A stretch of 64,000 nt of DNA from Boswellia sacra (lineage: Eukaryota > Streptophyta > Magnoliopsida > Sapindales > Burseraceae): the NCBI GenBank assembly GCA_013180625.2, contig SNVD02011181.1:186001-250000 (forward strand), written 5' to 3'. Numbering within the stretch: the first letter of the stretch is position 1; the number at the start of each line of letters is the position of its first letter. Below the pieces are notes generated by a model. It searched no databases, had not been told where the DNA came from, and saw only the letters and a program-made list of their open reading frames with translations. The translations under genes and the position numbers were made by a program. Positions 11,941-25,633 of this stretch are shown here, piece after piece.

Positions 11941-14400
11941 CATATACTTGTATCTCATCGATATTCATAGTACAAACTAAAATTTTTTATCTGGTTTGAA
12001 TATGTGAATGTTTACATTTATATATCCATTAATTGTTAAAATGTATTTATTACCTTTAATCTTTAACAAATTTGTTTACCTAAACACCGATGATGGATAT
12101 TGTTTATATGAAAAATAGGTGATGAGTGAATCTAGCTTGATAAATTGCCGGAAGCATGATTTAGAGTCAAATATTTGATGACAGAAATGAAACCAATCTC
12201 TAAGAAACCTAACAAGTGAGGACATTAACACACATTTATTATAATCAGTGCTTGCATAAATTTCATATTTAGATAAAATCTACCATTTCCAATATTGGCA
12301 ACTAAATGCAAGGAGATTACCATGGGTATTTTGGAGTTGCTGCTGCAATGGAAAAAATCATTTTTTTTCCTTACAGCAACGGCAACCCATATGTGTTTGG
12401 GGCTGCTTAAAAAAAAAAAAAAAACACTATCATAGGAAAAATCAGTTTAAAGAAATAGGCCAAAAGCAGATGGCCACCTCTTTTAAAAACCAGATTATGC
12501 TTATAAAATATAAAATATCAAAATTATCCTCATATTTAAATACAAATTTGGCATAAATAATTATGTAATATTTCATAATCTTTTTTTACTATTTTCCACA
12601 AATTCTATATAAATTATTTACAATAATTATAATTAATTCTTTTTTCTATTTGACTATTTCCTACAAATTATATATAAATTATTTACAATAGTATTTCTAT
12701 AATATTTTAGAAATTATACTTTTTTTAATCAAATTTTTAATTGTAAAAATCATGTTTAATATAACAAAAAATCAATTCAACAAAATATAATCAAAGAATC
12801 ACACTTAATATAACTAGTCTAGTCAATAATATAATTAAAGCATAACCAATTTTAATAATCTATATAATCATATAAAAATAATATAATTTTAAACACTCAT
12901 TAAACTTCTAGCAAAATTTATGAAATATTATTTAAATAATTCACATAGACATTGTTGTAAATAATAATAAAAAATTGATCATAAAATATTATTTGATTAA
13001 TAATATATATAATGTTAGAAATAATTCCAAAAAGGAAAAAGAATTTATTATAAAATATTAAAATTTAATATTAATAAGTAATAATGCACGTATCTATTTT
13101 GATAATTTATACATAATAAAAGTTAGAGTAAAACAATCTCAAGAGTCTTTATACTATTTTTGAAAAGTAAAACAGTATTTAAAAATTAATTTATCAAACA
13201 TTCTATTATTTTTTAAACTGATCTTTTATAATAAAATAAAAATTATTATTATATTTTTTTTACGGTAACAATAATCTTAAGGTGTCTATATCGCAAATTA
13301 CATAGATGCCCGTCCCGGACGCTGGATGTGCAAGCGTTGGTGTTCTTTCCTCATCACCTAAAGAATATTAAATGATTTCTTATAGAACATCATAAATTAT
13401 GATGTGAATACAAGGCCAGGCTTGGAGCGGCCGGGTCCTTAATTTCAAAAAGGTGAGTTGAAAAGCGGGAACATTGGCTTTATATTGGCAATGTATTGTC
13501 AAAAAGTATATAGAAAAGAAGACAGAGGTAAATCCTTGGAGAAAGAGCCCCCAATCAGCCCAATAGCCCTTGGGGCCCTATCGGCGCCTCTACTGGGTGT
13601 ACAATCATTCCCCAATAGCCAATCAGTTCATTTTTAATTAAACACTTGACTCAACTACCCCCCTTGTTCCTACCTTTTACCACTTATCTCCCTCTTTTTA
13701 ATGATCATTCGTTCGCTCGTAGAAAACTAATTATTGGAAAAAGAGTGTATGTTGATTTAGGTTTTTAACTGATCAAAATAACTTTTTTAAAGTTAAAGGT
13801 TTTTTTAATTTTATTTTAGGTTATTTGATTATTACTTAAAGAAGAATTTATAAAGAATTAAAAAAACTATTTTTAAACTATTTTTTAGTTTTAAAATATT
13901 AAAGATATTTTTATTTAATTTGAATATTTTATTTTTTTACAATAAAATTTTATTATGATAATTTAATTATAATACGTATTTATATATTTATGCAATCAAA
14001 CAATTAATAATTTTTTAACAAAAACTTTATTTTAAGAAATTCTACTAAAAAAATCTATTTCAATAAATTCTATCTAAAGAAACCAAAATAAGTAGACTTT
14101 AAACATCTTACCCATATGATATATAAATTTCTCATTCAAATAACAATTTTAAATTAATACCAAAACTAAGGATTTAAAAATCGATAAATTTTTGTTTTTC
14201 ATAAAAAATTATCATCTAAAAAATGTTATACTTTAAAACATTGTTATCGTTATTTTTAATCTTAATTAGTCAAACGATATTGCATCGTTGAATTTTCCAA
14301 AAAAAAGTAATTAAAAAATAACATAAATTTTACAAAAGGGTATTACTGTCACAGAATGTAGCATTCAAGGATACAAATAAAAGAAATTTTGTTTGCTCAG
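11941..14400. other. Gene-poor AT-rich intergenic DNA
   Basis: No coding region is recognised. A short tandem similarity around 12580-12710 repeats acaaattatatataaatta with a period of about 75 bp. The segment 13310-13625 is less AT-rich but has no frame or RNA fold that I can support. The last few hundred bases are the presumed promoter of the gene starting at 14528; no clear TATA box was found. Confidence 0.4.
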
Positions 14401-14527
14401 GCAAACGCGGTAGTACTTGCAAAACATTCGCAGTATCCAATGCATCTCTCTCACTTGTTCTAGTTACAGTTTACAGACACACACGCACGAACTCCCTCCG
14501 TTCATCCTCGTCTGTTCTGCGTTGATC

Positions 14528-17500
14528 ATGATGCCATGTTCAAAGTCATTGCCATTGTTTCTTCTACTCAGCATTCCCTTTTTTTTCACTTCCTCTTTAT
14601 TTTCATTCTCAAATGCAGCCTCTCACTTCCACGGCTGCCAGACACCACTAGCTTCAGGTACTTCTTCTTCTTGTTCTTCTGTTAGTGTTTGCTTTTCAAG
14701 AAAATGTAGTAAAAAAAAAAGAAGTTCATGTTTTTTTTTCCACTTCCCATTTCATATGCAGCGGAGTTCGTACACGAGGCCACGGCCAGGAGGTCTGTTT
14801 TCGAGGGAGAGGGACCCATTGGTGTACCTTTCGTTGATACTGAGACTGACAGTGAGAGCTCATCATTTGTGTTGGCTGCTAAAAGGACTTACAGGAAAGA
14901 CCCTCTTAATGGTTTCAAAAGATACACTGGAGGATGGAACATCAAGGAGCTCCATTACTGGGCTGTAAGCTTTCTTTATCTTAAGTTGCATTATTTTCTC
15001 TTCTGTTTTGTGTGCACAAATATTAAAATTTATTTACTGTTTATCTTCGCTGCTGAATATCTCCCTTCACTCAGAAAAGACTGTTCAGTTTGATTTTACT
15101 CTTATACCCCGTCTTGTGAGCTGGCGTCAATTATGCTAGGTGAATGTGTGTGGGGTTAGAAGTCAAAACTTACTGGCTTGGAAGTCAATTACTCAGACAA
15201 TTTAGTCAACGGTCCACATCATTCTGAGATGTAATCGAGGAAGATAAGGGGATTTTAAAAAAAAATAAAATTGCATAAGAGGTGAATGTTAGCAGTATGT
15301 GAAATTCTTGATGTAGTAGAAACTTGTTATGTTTTTGAAAAATAAAACCATTATAGTGAAGAGATATACTTGTATTACTTTGAAACCAGCTAAGCACAAT
15401 GTTGTGTCATCTCTTAAATATGCATAACCTCGTGACACAAGGATATTAGATATGAGAAATGAATATGAACTAACATTTGCAGATTTGCTTGTACTTTATA
15501 TGAGTTTAGATATATGTAATATTCACTTAAGCAAATTGCTGAATCACATAATATTTGATTTTGGCTTTTTATCTGGATGTTCAATTCATAATTTGAGCTC
15601 ATTCTCTCACTCAGGTTTAGTTTGACAACTTTTCCATGGTTTCTAATTTTTTCTTACAAAATTTTGTTTGATTGCAGTCAGTGGGTTACACTGCAGCTCC
15701 CCTGTTTGCCATTGCTGTAATCTGGTTCCTGGGCTTTGGGCTGTGCTTACTGCTCATCTGTGTCTGTCGCTTCTGTCGTACAGCGCAATCTTATGGCTAT
15801 TCTAGAACTGCTTATGCCCTTTCTCTTATTTTTCTAATATCATTCACCGTTGCGGCAATGTACCCCTCTTCCCCTCTCCATTTATTTAAACTTTTATGTT
15901 CAAATAATTTTCTGCCCCAAAATTAATCTTTGTTCTGTGTTGCAGCATTGGATGTGTTGTACTTTATGCTGGTCAGGATAAGTTTCACGGCAGTACAACA
16001 AAAACATTGGAGTATGTTGTGAGCCAGGCAGATTTCACAACCAATAGGCTGAACGATGTGGCAAATTATATTGCCACAGCAAAGCAAATTCAGGTTGATA
16101 AAGTTTTTCTACCTTCAAATATCCAAACTGATATTGACAACATTGAAACGAAACTTAACTCTTCCGCTAGCACCCTTGTTGATGAAACTGCAAAGAATTC
16201 GCATGACATACGAGATCTTCTGGATTCTGTGTAAGTGAAGGATCGTAGGCTTTGTGTTCATTGCCTTTTACTGCTTTCGAAGATATCGAATAAGTAACAT
16301 ATTATAGTGGTGCTTCTATAGGAGATTGGCGCTAATCTTAATCGCTGCTATTATGCTTGTCTTGGCGTTTCTTGGATTTTGTAAGTCCCTTTGATTCCAT
16401 TGATAAGTTGACAAGCATTTTCAATTATACAAACTATGACCAGAATTTCCTTCCTGGTTTATATTTTCTGATTTTTGTTTCAGTATTCTCGATATTTGGG
16501 ATGCAATTTCTTGTGTACATGTAAGTGAGATAATTAAAAGCAAAAGATGTTTCTGTTCTATGCTATTCCTTTCTCTCTTTAGTTGCCCTCAAGTGATCTT
16601 TTACTGATGATGGCCGATGGAATTAGTGCAGTCTGGTTATCTTCGGATGGATACTTGTTGCTGGAACATTTATATTATGCGGCATCTTCCTTCTTCTTCA
16701 CAAGTAAGTTTATTGAACTTGATAATCACTTTTTTATCTTGTTTCTCCAATGCCTTCGCAAGGCTATTGTCGAATTAGAGTGGCATTCATGTATGCTAAT
16801 TTACAATGATTATCTTATAAGAATGATACTAGATATACAATTTTTGTTCACAAATGGATAGGGTATGGAAGGAATAGAAGACAGAAAAAATGAACAATAA
16901 TATGGATGAGTGATGTCGCAATAAAAGAGTAATGTCATGGTAGTTGATATACGAGAATTTATATGGCATCGAAGACACTTTGATATCTCTGTTAATCTTT
17001 CAATCAAAGAGCTAATTCTTTTTTGCTATGATTAGTGTGGCTGGAGACACTTGTGTTGCAATGAATGAATACGTACAAAACCCTACAGCTCATACAGCTT
17101 TAGATGAAATAATACCCTGTGTGGACAAAGCCACTGCCCAAGAAACCATGATGAAAAGCAAAGAAGTAGCTTCCCAGCTTGTGGAAGTAATTAACGAGGT
17201 CATCACCAATGTTTCCAACATTAATTTTGCCCCGGCTTTTGTACCCTTTTACTTCAACCAATCTGGTCCATTGGTTCCAATATTATGCAACCCATTTCAC
17301 CCTGACTTAACAGATCGAGCATGCACTGCTGGTGAAGTGGATCTCAACAATGCAACACAGGTGAGCTTACAGAAAATATCAGTTTCTTAACATGTGAAAC
17401 AGAAGAAGTATACTGATCAAGGATACATAGTGGACTTATACAAATGTTTGATCATGCTTTTCCTTTTAATCTTTGTTAATAATGACATCTTGACTGGTCC

Positions 17501-18308
17501 CCAAGGGGTAGCCAAGATGATTAACGGGTCTGAACCTTGGTGCATTCCGTTAAATCAAGATCTCAGGTTCGTGCTCTCTTAATAAAAACTTAAAAATCCC
17601 ACCCTTAGTTGTCTCCCCATTGACCCCTAGCCACCCAATCGGGGCTTAGTACTTGGCCCAAAAACTAAAGTTTGTGGAGGCTGTTTAGTAGTAAATCTCT
17701 AATACGTCTTCTTTATAAGGGTCTTATGTTTACCATTCTAAATAACAGGAAGGAATTCAAATAGAATCGGATGACTATTAAGTCATTTTAACTTTATTAC
17801 TATGTTAAGAAACCATTTGACTAATAATACTGTCAAAATCGAGGAGGGCTTTCTGAAAACTTGAAAATATTAACGCAGCTTTCATTGTTGTATTCAATTC
17901 TTGCAGGTTTGGAGTGGTTATGTTTGTCAAGTTTCACCAACAGGTATATGCGCAACACCAGGACGTTTGACCCCCAGTTTCTATAGCCAGATGTCAGCGG
18001 CAGTTAATGTGAGCAATGGGCTGTTGAATGAGAGTCCTTTCCTGGTTGAGCTAGAAGACTGCACATTCGTGCGGGAAACTTTCAGCAACATATACAACGA
18101 TCGTTGTCCAGGTCTACAGAGCTATAGTAAGTTGATCTACATTGGTCTTGTGATGGTCTCAACTGCTGTCATGCTCTCTCTGGTCTTCTGGGTAATATAT
18201 GGAAGAGAACGGCAACATCGTATCTATACCAAACAGTTAGATAAGAGTCTTTACGAGAACAAAAGTGTTGATGAGAGCAAAAGTGTTGAGGAGAACAAAG
18301 ATACTTGA
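14528..18308 (+). CDS. Five-pass plant transmembrane protein (At2g25270/At2g12400-like)
   Basis: Exons are 14528-14657, 14762-14964, 15678-15859, 15946-16230, 16322-16380, 16484-16520, 16632-16703, 17036-17360 and 17907-18308. They total 1695 nt and encode 564 residues. I chose this start because a hydrophobic signal-type segment follows at once (residues 8-30); an in-frame ATG at 14417 would bury it. Hydrophobic spans lie near residues 115-140, 150-182, 268-290, 292-322 and 507-529. Two large loops (about 183-266 and 323-505) face the same side and contain several cysteines and N-glycosylation-type sites such as NVS and NAT. The layout resembles the tweety family, but this is topology only. 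The product belongs to a plant membrane-protein family of uncertain function, probably at the cell surface. The polar tail contains a small in-frame repeat. Confidence 0.88.
17361..17906 (+). other. Last intron of the transmembrane-protein gene, with SINE-like words
   Basis: An open stretch at 17504-17567 (ggggtagccaagatg, tctgaaccttgg, caggttcg) looks at first like an exon, but using it would break the frame between exons 8 and 9. The words recall the A and B boxes of tRNA-derived SINEs. This is only a weak resemblance. Confidence 0.3.
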
Positions 18309-18804
18309 GAACGACTCTTAGTTTACTTTGTGCAATCACCTAAGTTGAACTAGTCTTTTTTCCCAGTTTGATTTTCCAGGTATTGTAAATGTTGAATATC
18401 AACCAGTAGAAGTCTCTTGCAGTGGCATAATTTATGCATTAATTATAACATTACTTCTTCAAACGCAATTCTTGCTATGCAACAAAGATTTTTTTTTTTT
18501 TTTAATTAAGGAAGTTCTGCTTAGGAGTTAACCATAAATTCGAAAAAGGTATCTCCGAAAAAATAATAATAATTTTACATATACAATTAATTACTATAAT
18601 TAATTTTATATAATTTGATTGTACAATGTTAGAAAAAAAAATAATAATAATTAAATTACAGCTTAGTCTTATTACATTTTCTTGAATAATTTGGGCCAAA
18701 GTCCATATCCTATCCAGGTCACTGAATAGACCTTGGTCCTCTACTCTCCTCAATGGACTAGGCCCTTATCATTCCTCATGGCCCTTTATCAGAAATTTTT
18801 TTTA

Positions 18805-18910
18805 AAAGAATTTTATTATTATCAAGTATTTAATACAAGGAAATCGAATATTTTTTTTTAAAGAATTTTATTATTATCAAGTATTTAATACAAGGAAATC
18901 GAGTATTTTG
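18805..18910. repeat. Two-copy tandem repeat, 55-bp period
   Basis: The sequence aaagaattttattattatca...caaggaaatcga is present twice, beginning at 18805 and 18860. There is one clear difference near the end of the unit (cgaata versus cgagta). This is a simple local duplication in non-coding DNA. Confidence 0.85.
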
Positions 18911-21900
18911 ACATAAGACTTTTGATACAAAATTAATACGATTTTTCTAGCCATTATTTTAAAAAATCTAATGGTTAAGATGATTAATGAGTTTGTAATA
19001 TTAAATACATCTTGTTGACTTTAAATCTCAATCATTGAATTTTGTGAGATCAAGGACTATAAAATTGTGTCAACAAATTGTGTTAAAATTTTTTATTAAA
19101 ATACCCTCTCCCTAATATAAATTTTCAATTCTATCTTAAAATTATATATTAAAATAATGTAATTTTAATTGAAAACTATTAATCATTTATTATATCATCG
19201 TATCACGAACTTAATATTGCTAATTAATCATTCATTACTTGAGATATAAATTATCAATAACGTTACACTTATAAAATCTGTGTACAATTTAACATAACAT
19301 CAAGTGAATAAAGAGATTAATATGAGTTATCATCATAGTAAATACCAATGAGTTATATAACTTTAAACAAATGATGCCACAACTTTTATATATAATCTTT
19401 GTATACGAACTTCGTAAATTATGGATGAGTAGGATATTATTCATACTGATTAAATGCAAAGTAATATTATGCTAATTCTGATTCTATTTTGTCGTTGCAT
19501 GAATTCATTTAATTTTTTAATTTGATTCTAAATTTATTTGGACCGGAAGCTGTTGAGTAAAGAGGTATTATTTAATCCGCTGAGTGGGAAATTACGTGTG
19601 ATAGTCTAGACAGAGATAGAGAAAGTCATTTTAGAATAAGAAAAAAAACGAAGCACAGAAGAAACGTGATGGGTGGCTGTTATTGTCGGTTAAGAAATGT
19701 ACCAAGAACAATACACTTGGTTAAAAAGCGTCTTCTGGACAGCCACGGAATTTGCATAATTTTCTTGAAAACGCGTTTTGTGTTTCCTCATTCTACTCAA
19801 TTTCATTCTGATTCTTTCTTTTCTTAATCACTAATTATTATCATGTATCTGAACATGTCCATGTGAAACCCTTCCACATCTGCTTCTGGTTCTGGGTCCC
19901 CATTTTTTTCATTATTGTCTTTCTTTTTTTTTTTATATTAAGAAAGGAATCTTCTCGCCCTTCTATTCATTGATTTTGTTAATAATAGAACTCGATCGCA
20001 TTTCTTGCCTATAATAAATTGTGGTAATAGTTCTTGAATTTTTTGATTGACCTAAAAATTAGTGCATATATTCCTAATTTTGTTTAAAATAATATGAAAA
20101 CGTACTTGAATTTCAATTGAAATTGAAAGGAGTACTTGAATAGGGTTTGAATGTTTCTACGGGAATATATGTATATCAACTATTTTTTCTGCGAATATTA
20201 TTAAATAAAAGAGCAAATTTATATATACAATCAAGTTGTACAACCTCACTCATACAACCTTATAGTTTGGTACTCAGGCACCAAAATTGTATCCTTATTG
20301 TTGTAACAGCTTTTAACTTCTTCTTTACTTACTTGAATGATTTATTTTGAAACTGAATTATTAGAAAATGATTAAAGAAACAATTTTATATTTCATCAAT
20401 TCAATGGTGGTTGGTATAATATAAATTTCTAGGCTTTCTGTTTCCTAGCTCACATGCCCCCACGTAACACTCAGTTTAGGCTATGATTGAAACTTGTCAC
20501 CTAATCAACAAGTAAGTGATATATAATATGTTAATGTTTGCCACTTGTTTCATTAACTTCTTGTCTCTAAGATTTGAAGCACAAAATTTACTGTTCAATC
20601 TCCCACAACCCACTCTTGTTAAAAGCCACCACCTAAATTATTTTCTTCTTCTCCTAGACTCTTCTGTTGGTAACTAAAAATTTACATTATTTGATTACAA
20701 GCACAATATGAATCAAATCTATTTGATCTCTCTAATAAATAGATATACCAAATTAAGATAAATTGATCCATTGATATATTATTTCACTCTATTAGGTTTA
20801 ATTTACAATTAGGAGTTCTTTGCTTTGAGATTCTGAAAACTGGAAGATGCTTATTTCGAATGAGCCGAGCTAATAGGATGAACTAAAAAAAGAGTTTTGC
20901 ATCATGAACTTTGTATCGCACATCGCTTAGATGGGCGCTAGAGGGTGATATATGAGGGAAGGAAAAAATAGAAAAAAGAAAATCAAATAGAAAGAAATGA
21001 AAAGGGATTGGATTCTATTTGAAGGCAAAGAGGGAAGATTTCGGGAGATTAAAAATTAAAAAAATAATCCACTAATCAAACTAAAGTAGAATTTAGACAT
21101 TGATCTATATACTAGTTTGGAGATTTATCTCGGGATAGGGATGTTTACACTAAAATTGTTAAGATTTAAATTTAACTAACTTAGATAAGACGGTGAGGTT
21201 TTGGAAACTAAACTTTGTAGAACTATATACTCTAATGTATATTTAAAATGAATCAAGATTCTCTTCTGAAATGATTTTTACCTTAACAAAATAAAGATAC
21301 ATAATTGATGGTTAATACAAAATATATTAGAGGAGAGAGAATAAAATAGATTTTAACCAATATTAGTTAATAAAATCTACGTAATACAATATCTACAAAA
21401 CTTCAGAAAAGTTCAAACCAACAGAGGATCCTTCGTCATTCAAAATGTAATTCCTACGTCATTCAAAATGCAATTATAAAGGATACAGTGGTAGTTTTAA
21501 AAATGTTGAGATTTAAATTTAGTTAACTCAAATATTTTTTTTTTGAATTAAGATAAACTATAAGACTACCTTATTTAAATATGATATTACTTAGGAGGTG
21601 CGATTATGGGTTGGATGAACTTGCAAGAAAAGGAAAGATGGAGTAGAGGCTTCAGATTCACCCCACGATCGATCTTGGTTGTTTGGAGTGAGCCCAAGCA
21701 CTTTAAAAATTGCTTTAATGCGTAGTAATTATGATTATCATTTCATCAAAAAGTTGACCCACATAACAACTATTATTAAGAAAGCATAAGATTTGGCCAA
21801 CTGCCAACCATGTTGGTGGCCTCCCCATTCACCAATTTTAATTCCAATTCGTCCCCACTTCTCTTATCTGTCTCACATTTCTCCTTCAACAGCTAATCTT

Positions 21901-24900
21901 TTTTGTTTTTCTAGACTCAGCCTGGGACCCAATTTAATCTAACATCAACGGGCTCAACTCATGCATGACATGCTTTAGCAACTCAACACTAAACATTTCC
22001 TAATGGGTTCATTTTACTAACTCTTATTTGTTTGATTTGAGATAGTAAATGAATGTTAAAAGTTATACCTAAAGACACATTATTACATATTTCGTCACCA
22101 TTTACTAACAATTTAAAAAAAAATGATGAATTTGTTGTTAAGGAAGTTTTGACTTTTTTTTTTCTTTTTATAAATTTACCCTCATGGATTGATAAATGAT
22201 TTTAATAGAAATTGTTAATAACAACATCTTTGATAAATTTGCTTCAAAATAAAAAAAAAAGTGCTTTCCATTATAGAATTAATGTCAAACCCACATCCAC
22301 GAATTTAAGTTTTGAAAAAAATCGACAAACTTAATATGATATTAGAGCTGTCATGATTCAACAATCGTATATTATTTAAAAAAAATTAATTAAAAAAGTG
22401 TTATTTAACCTGCTTATAAGATCCGTTGAGACGTGTGATATAAGACTGGTTACTATTTATAAGCAAGTCCTTATATTATTAAGTTCATATTTATAAGTTT
22501 AAGTTGTACCCAAAGCGACAAATTTAACGTTTTTCCAAAACTATGTTTTTCATAGCTATGTATTTTTTTTTCTTCGCAATTGTGTACGATTTAAGAACAA
22601 GTTACGTACAAATGACAATAGTGATGGTCAATTATGGTTAGGTTAAAATGTTAAATTGCTTAAACATGAGAATGACGACTGAATTTCTTATCCTCTAAGG
22701 TCCACTCCAAATAAAGAATATTATGGTCATCAACAACTGGCCTTTATAAATAATAAATGTCAATGATCAATCATCTTCAATTATCATCCTTCAGTTCATA
22801 GAAAAATATCATCTATTTCCGATACCAAGAAATTTCAAACTTGCATCACTTTCTGTCATTTTCTGATTGCTTCATTGCTTTAATATAATGTCACATACCC
22901 TCATGTGATATTTTTTTTCTCCCATCTGCTTTGGATTTTCCACCCTTCTTGTAGGTCATTAATGGCCTAGTTGAAGCCAATTATTATCCTAATCATAGAT
23001 TAATTAAAAAAGAGTTTTGTTACGGTGTAATTGCTGTACCATATAATAATTATATTATAATAAATAAAAAATATAAATATATATTTAAAAATCGTAATTT
23101 TTATATATTTCTTATTCACAATTTTTTTATATACAACATTTATTTATTCATTTACGATTTTTACAATATGTTTATAATTTTTTTTATTACTTTAGCAAAA
23201 AGCATTAAAATGAAGTGAATTTAAATTATATTTCCCTTCTGTCAAATGTTAATGTTATCTTCTCACATCCAATCCCCAATTGACAATTGAAGGGCAGGGA
23301 AGGCAAGCAGCCTAAATTCGAGGTTGTCTCGTTATCGCTTAAGATCCTGTTGTGTATTTTATATTCAACTGCGTATATCAACTATGCAAGTGACAACTCA
23401 AACCGAGACAATGCAAGATTATCTACAACTTAAGAATTCATAATTAATCATTTTATACATGCACTGCACCAAATTTTGTTGTCTATTACCAATTAGGTTT
23501 TGATTAGTATCAAAAACAGGTTTAGCTAGCTTCAACAATGTCAAGTGAATCCAAATGCAACCAGACAAGTCTTTTTTAAATCCAAGATCGAGCTTAGGTT
23601 GAATTGAAAACACCAACCGAATCCGGCAGTACTCTGTTGATATTTTGACCGGAACGATTATATTATTACCTGAGCTTTGCTTCTCTTTTAGATCAAAAGA
23701 AGTGTAGACAGGAGATGAAGAGTTGGGCATAAATTAAAGCGAGGCATCTAAAAATGTAAAAAAAACTGCTAAACACGTTTTTCAATTACGATTATTTTCA
23801 TCGTAAAAGTAAATACGCTTTTTTAATTGAAAATAAATTGGGTTTGAGTGAGCTGAAGGGTCTGGGTTGAAGGTGACGACGGCTGCTGTACATTTGACCA
23901 AGAAAGTTCAAATAAAGCGAGAAATGAGAATAGACTTGTTAAAATTAATGGGAATTGTCAATGAAGTCAGGCTACGGCCAGGCACGAGTATAGTAGTAGA
24001 CTACTACTTCACTGCCGAAATTGTAGCCGCTTTGAAATTGTCAACCAATCAGTTTGAATGAGCACAGAGTTTAGCTTGCTTGCAAATAACGCCGCATTAT
24101 ATTATCATACAGTGCATAGCACAAGTCCGTACGATGGCTGCCATCCAAACCCACTCCACCTTCTAAAACTAGAGAAAAGCTTATGCATCACGTAATTGGG
24201 TAATTGAGTTGATATAATACATTCGTGTCAAATGAGAAGTTAAAAACGTACGATGAGCAGAAGATTTTACTGTCGTTATTTTTCATTTTTCTAGTTTTCT
24301 ATTGAGTCCATGCAGTACAGACTAATCACTGTATTGCATCCCCCGTAGAGAAATCTTACTCCTAAAACGAACGAGAAGAAATTACTTTATTTTTTATTTT
24401 TTAATTAATGTCGATGATCAACAACTAATTGAGAAAACATTAGGATAGATTTAATTATAAATAATATATTATTGTTTTTAAAATTTATATATATTTATAT
24501 ATTTTATGAGAAATTAAATTATGTAAAAATAAGTTTGATTATTGTATTTTGTGTTTTTATTTTAGGTGAACTATAATTTAAAAAGTTAAAAAATGTTTTT
24601 ATTTTCAAATATTATAAAATAAATAAAATAAAATATTTAATAATTAATATAATTTATATTCATATAATAAAATTATTTTGAAAAAAAGATAAATTATATA
24701 AATAAAGAATAATTTAAAAATGAGAAAAAAATTTTATTTTTAGAAATAATAATTTAATAAAAATATCTAAACAAATATGTATTATATATTCTATAAGATT
24801 TTTGTTCGAAAATAAAAAGAGAAAAAATAGGCAAAAGGGTAATCAAACGGGCTTAATTTCTCTGCGACATTTTATCTTTAACGCGATTCCACTTCTGTTT

Positions 24901-25260
24901 ACCAAATATATTCTCAAAGTTGGCAGCATCATCACGTTAAAGTTAAGCTTGCAAAACAATAGCATAAAACGATTGATAGCCTTAAATAACTTTCCATCTA
25001 CGTTACATTAAAACCAACCCTAACCTACCTTTCTCTCATCTTATCTTAAATTTTCAATTCCTAAGAATTTTGTTACGTTCTTCAATATTATGGTTAAATA
25101 AAATGGTAATATTATTAAAAAAAAAAAATTCTAAGGACATTCTTGTTAATAATTTGAAAGATGAGGGACAGTTAAGACACATGAAAAGTCTAAGCCGTGG
25201 CATGATGTAAATACGAGCAATTTCCTGGCACATTCTCGTACTTGTGCACAGTGACCGTTT
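18911..25260. other. Gene-poor intergenic DNA, about 6.3 kb
   Basis: No frame in this stretch has a recognisable domain or a credible exon chain. The longest is a minus-strand frame of 103 residues at 23419-23730. It has no recognised homology and a weak start context, so I do not call it a gene. A short tandem word (acgtcattcaaaatg twice) lies at about 21432-21472. Confidence 0.5.
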
Positions 25261-25273
25261 CCTAAAACTTAAT

Positions 25274-25497
25274 ACGTGGCAATCGCTGCAGTTGCTCAGT
25301 AAAGCACAAACCGCTCCATCTGTTGTCCTTTTATGCAGTCCACATCATACCAGCCGTTGGATCAGAATCCCGTTCAGCAAACTGCCAGCCCGAAACTCTA
25401 GTTAGTATCAACCATGGTCAAGTTAACACACGTAACACAATCACCTCGAAACTTCTTCCAAATTACAATCTACCCTCCTCTCTCACAGCTATATAAG
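25274..25497 (+). promoter_or_regulatory. Promoter of the serine-rich gene: ACGTGGC and TATA box
   Basis: CTATATAAG at 25489-25497 is a well-formed TATA box about 137 bp before the start codon. ACGTGGC at 25274-25280 matches the core of abscisic-acid response elements and G-boxes bound by bZIP factors. A stress or ABA response is an inference from that one motif. Confidence 0.55.
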
Positions 25498-25633
25498 CAG
25501 CCCTGGAGACTCGCTAGGTTTGCCAAACCAGCTAGCCTCAGGGGTCTATTAGGGATACAAAGCCAAGCTCTCCCCTTTCTGATCTCTTTCTAGATTTTCT
25601 TTCCTTTGAAAAAAAAAAAAAAAAACTTCGAAA

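Noticed and set aside
16583..16861. 92-residue plus-strand frame inside the membrane-protein gene
   Set aside because: It overlaps exon 7 in the wrong frame; the correct frame gives a membrane helix.
17483..17567. Possible extra exon in the membrane-protein gene
   Set aside because: Including it leaves two extra bases and breaks the frame to the last exon, which otherwise joins perfectly in phase 0.
23419..23730. 103-residue minus-strand frame
   Set aside because: No recognisable domain, no exon chain around it, and amino-acid content like random AT-rich DNA.
23867..24061. 64-residue plus-strand frame
   Set aside because: Short, no homology recognised, and not joined to other exons.
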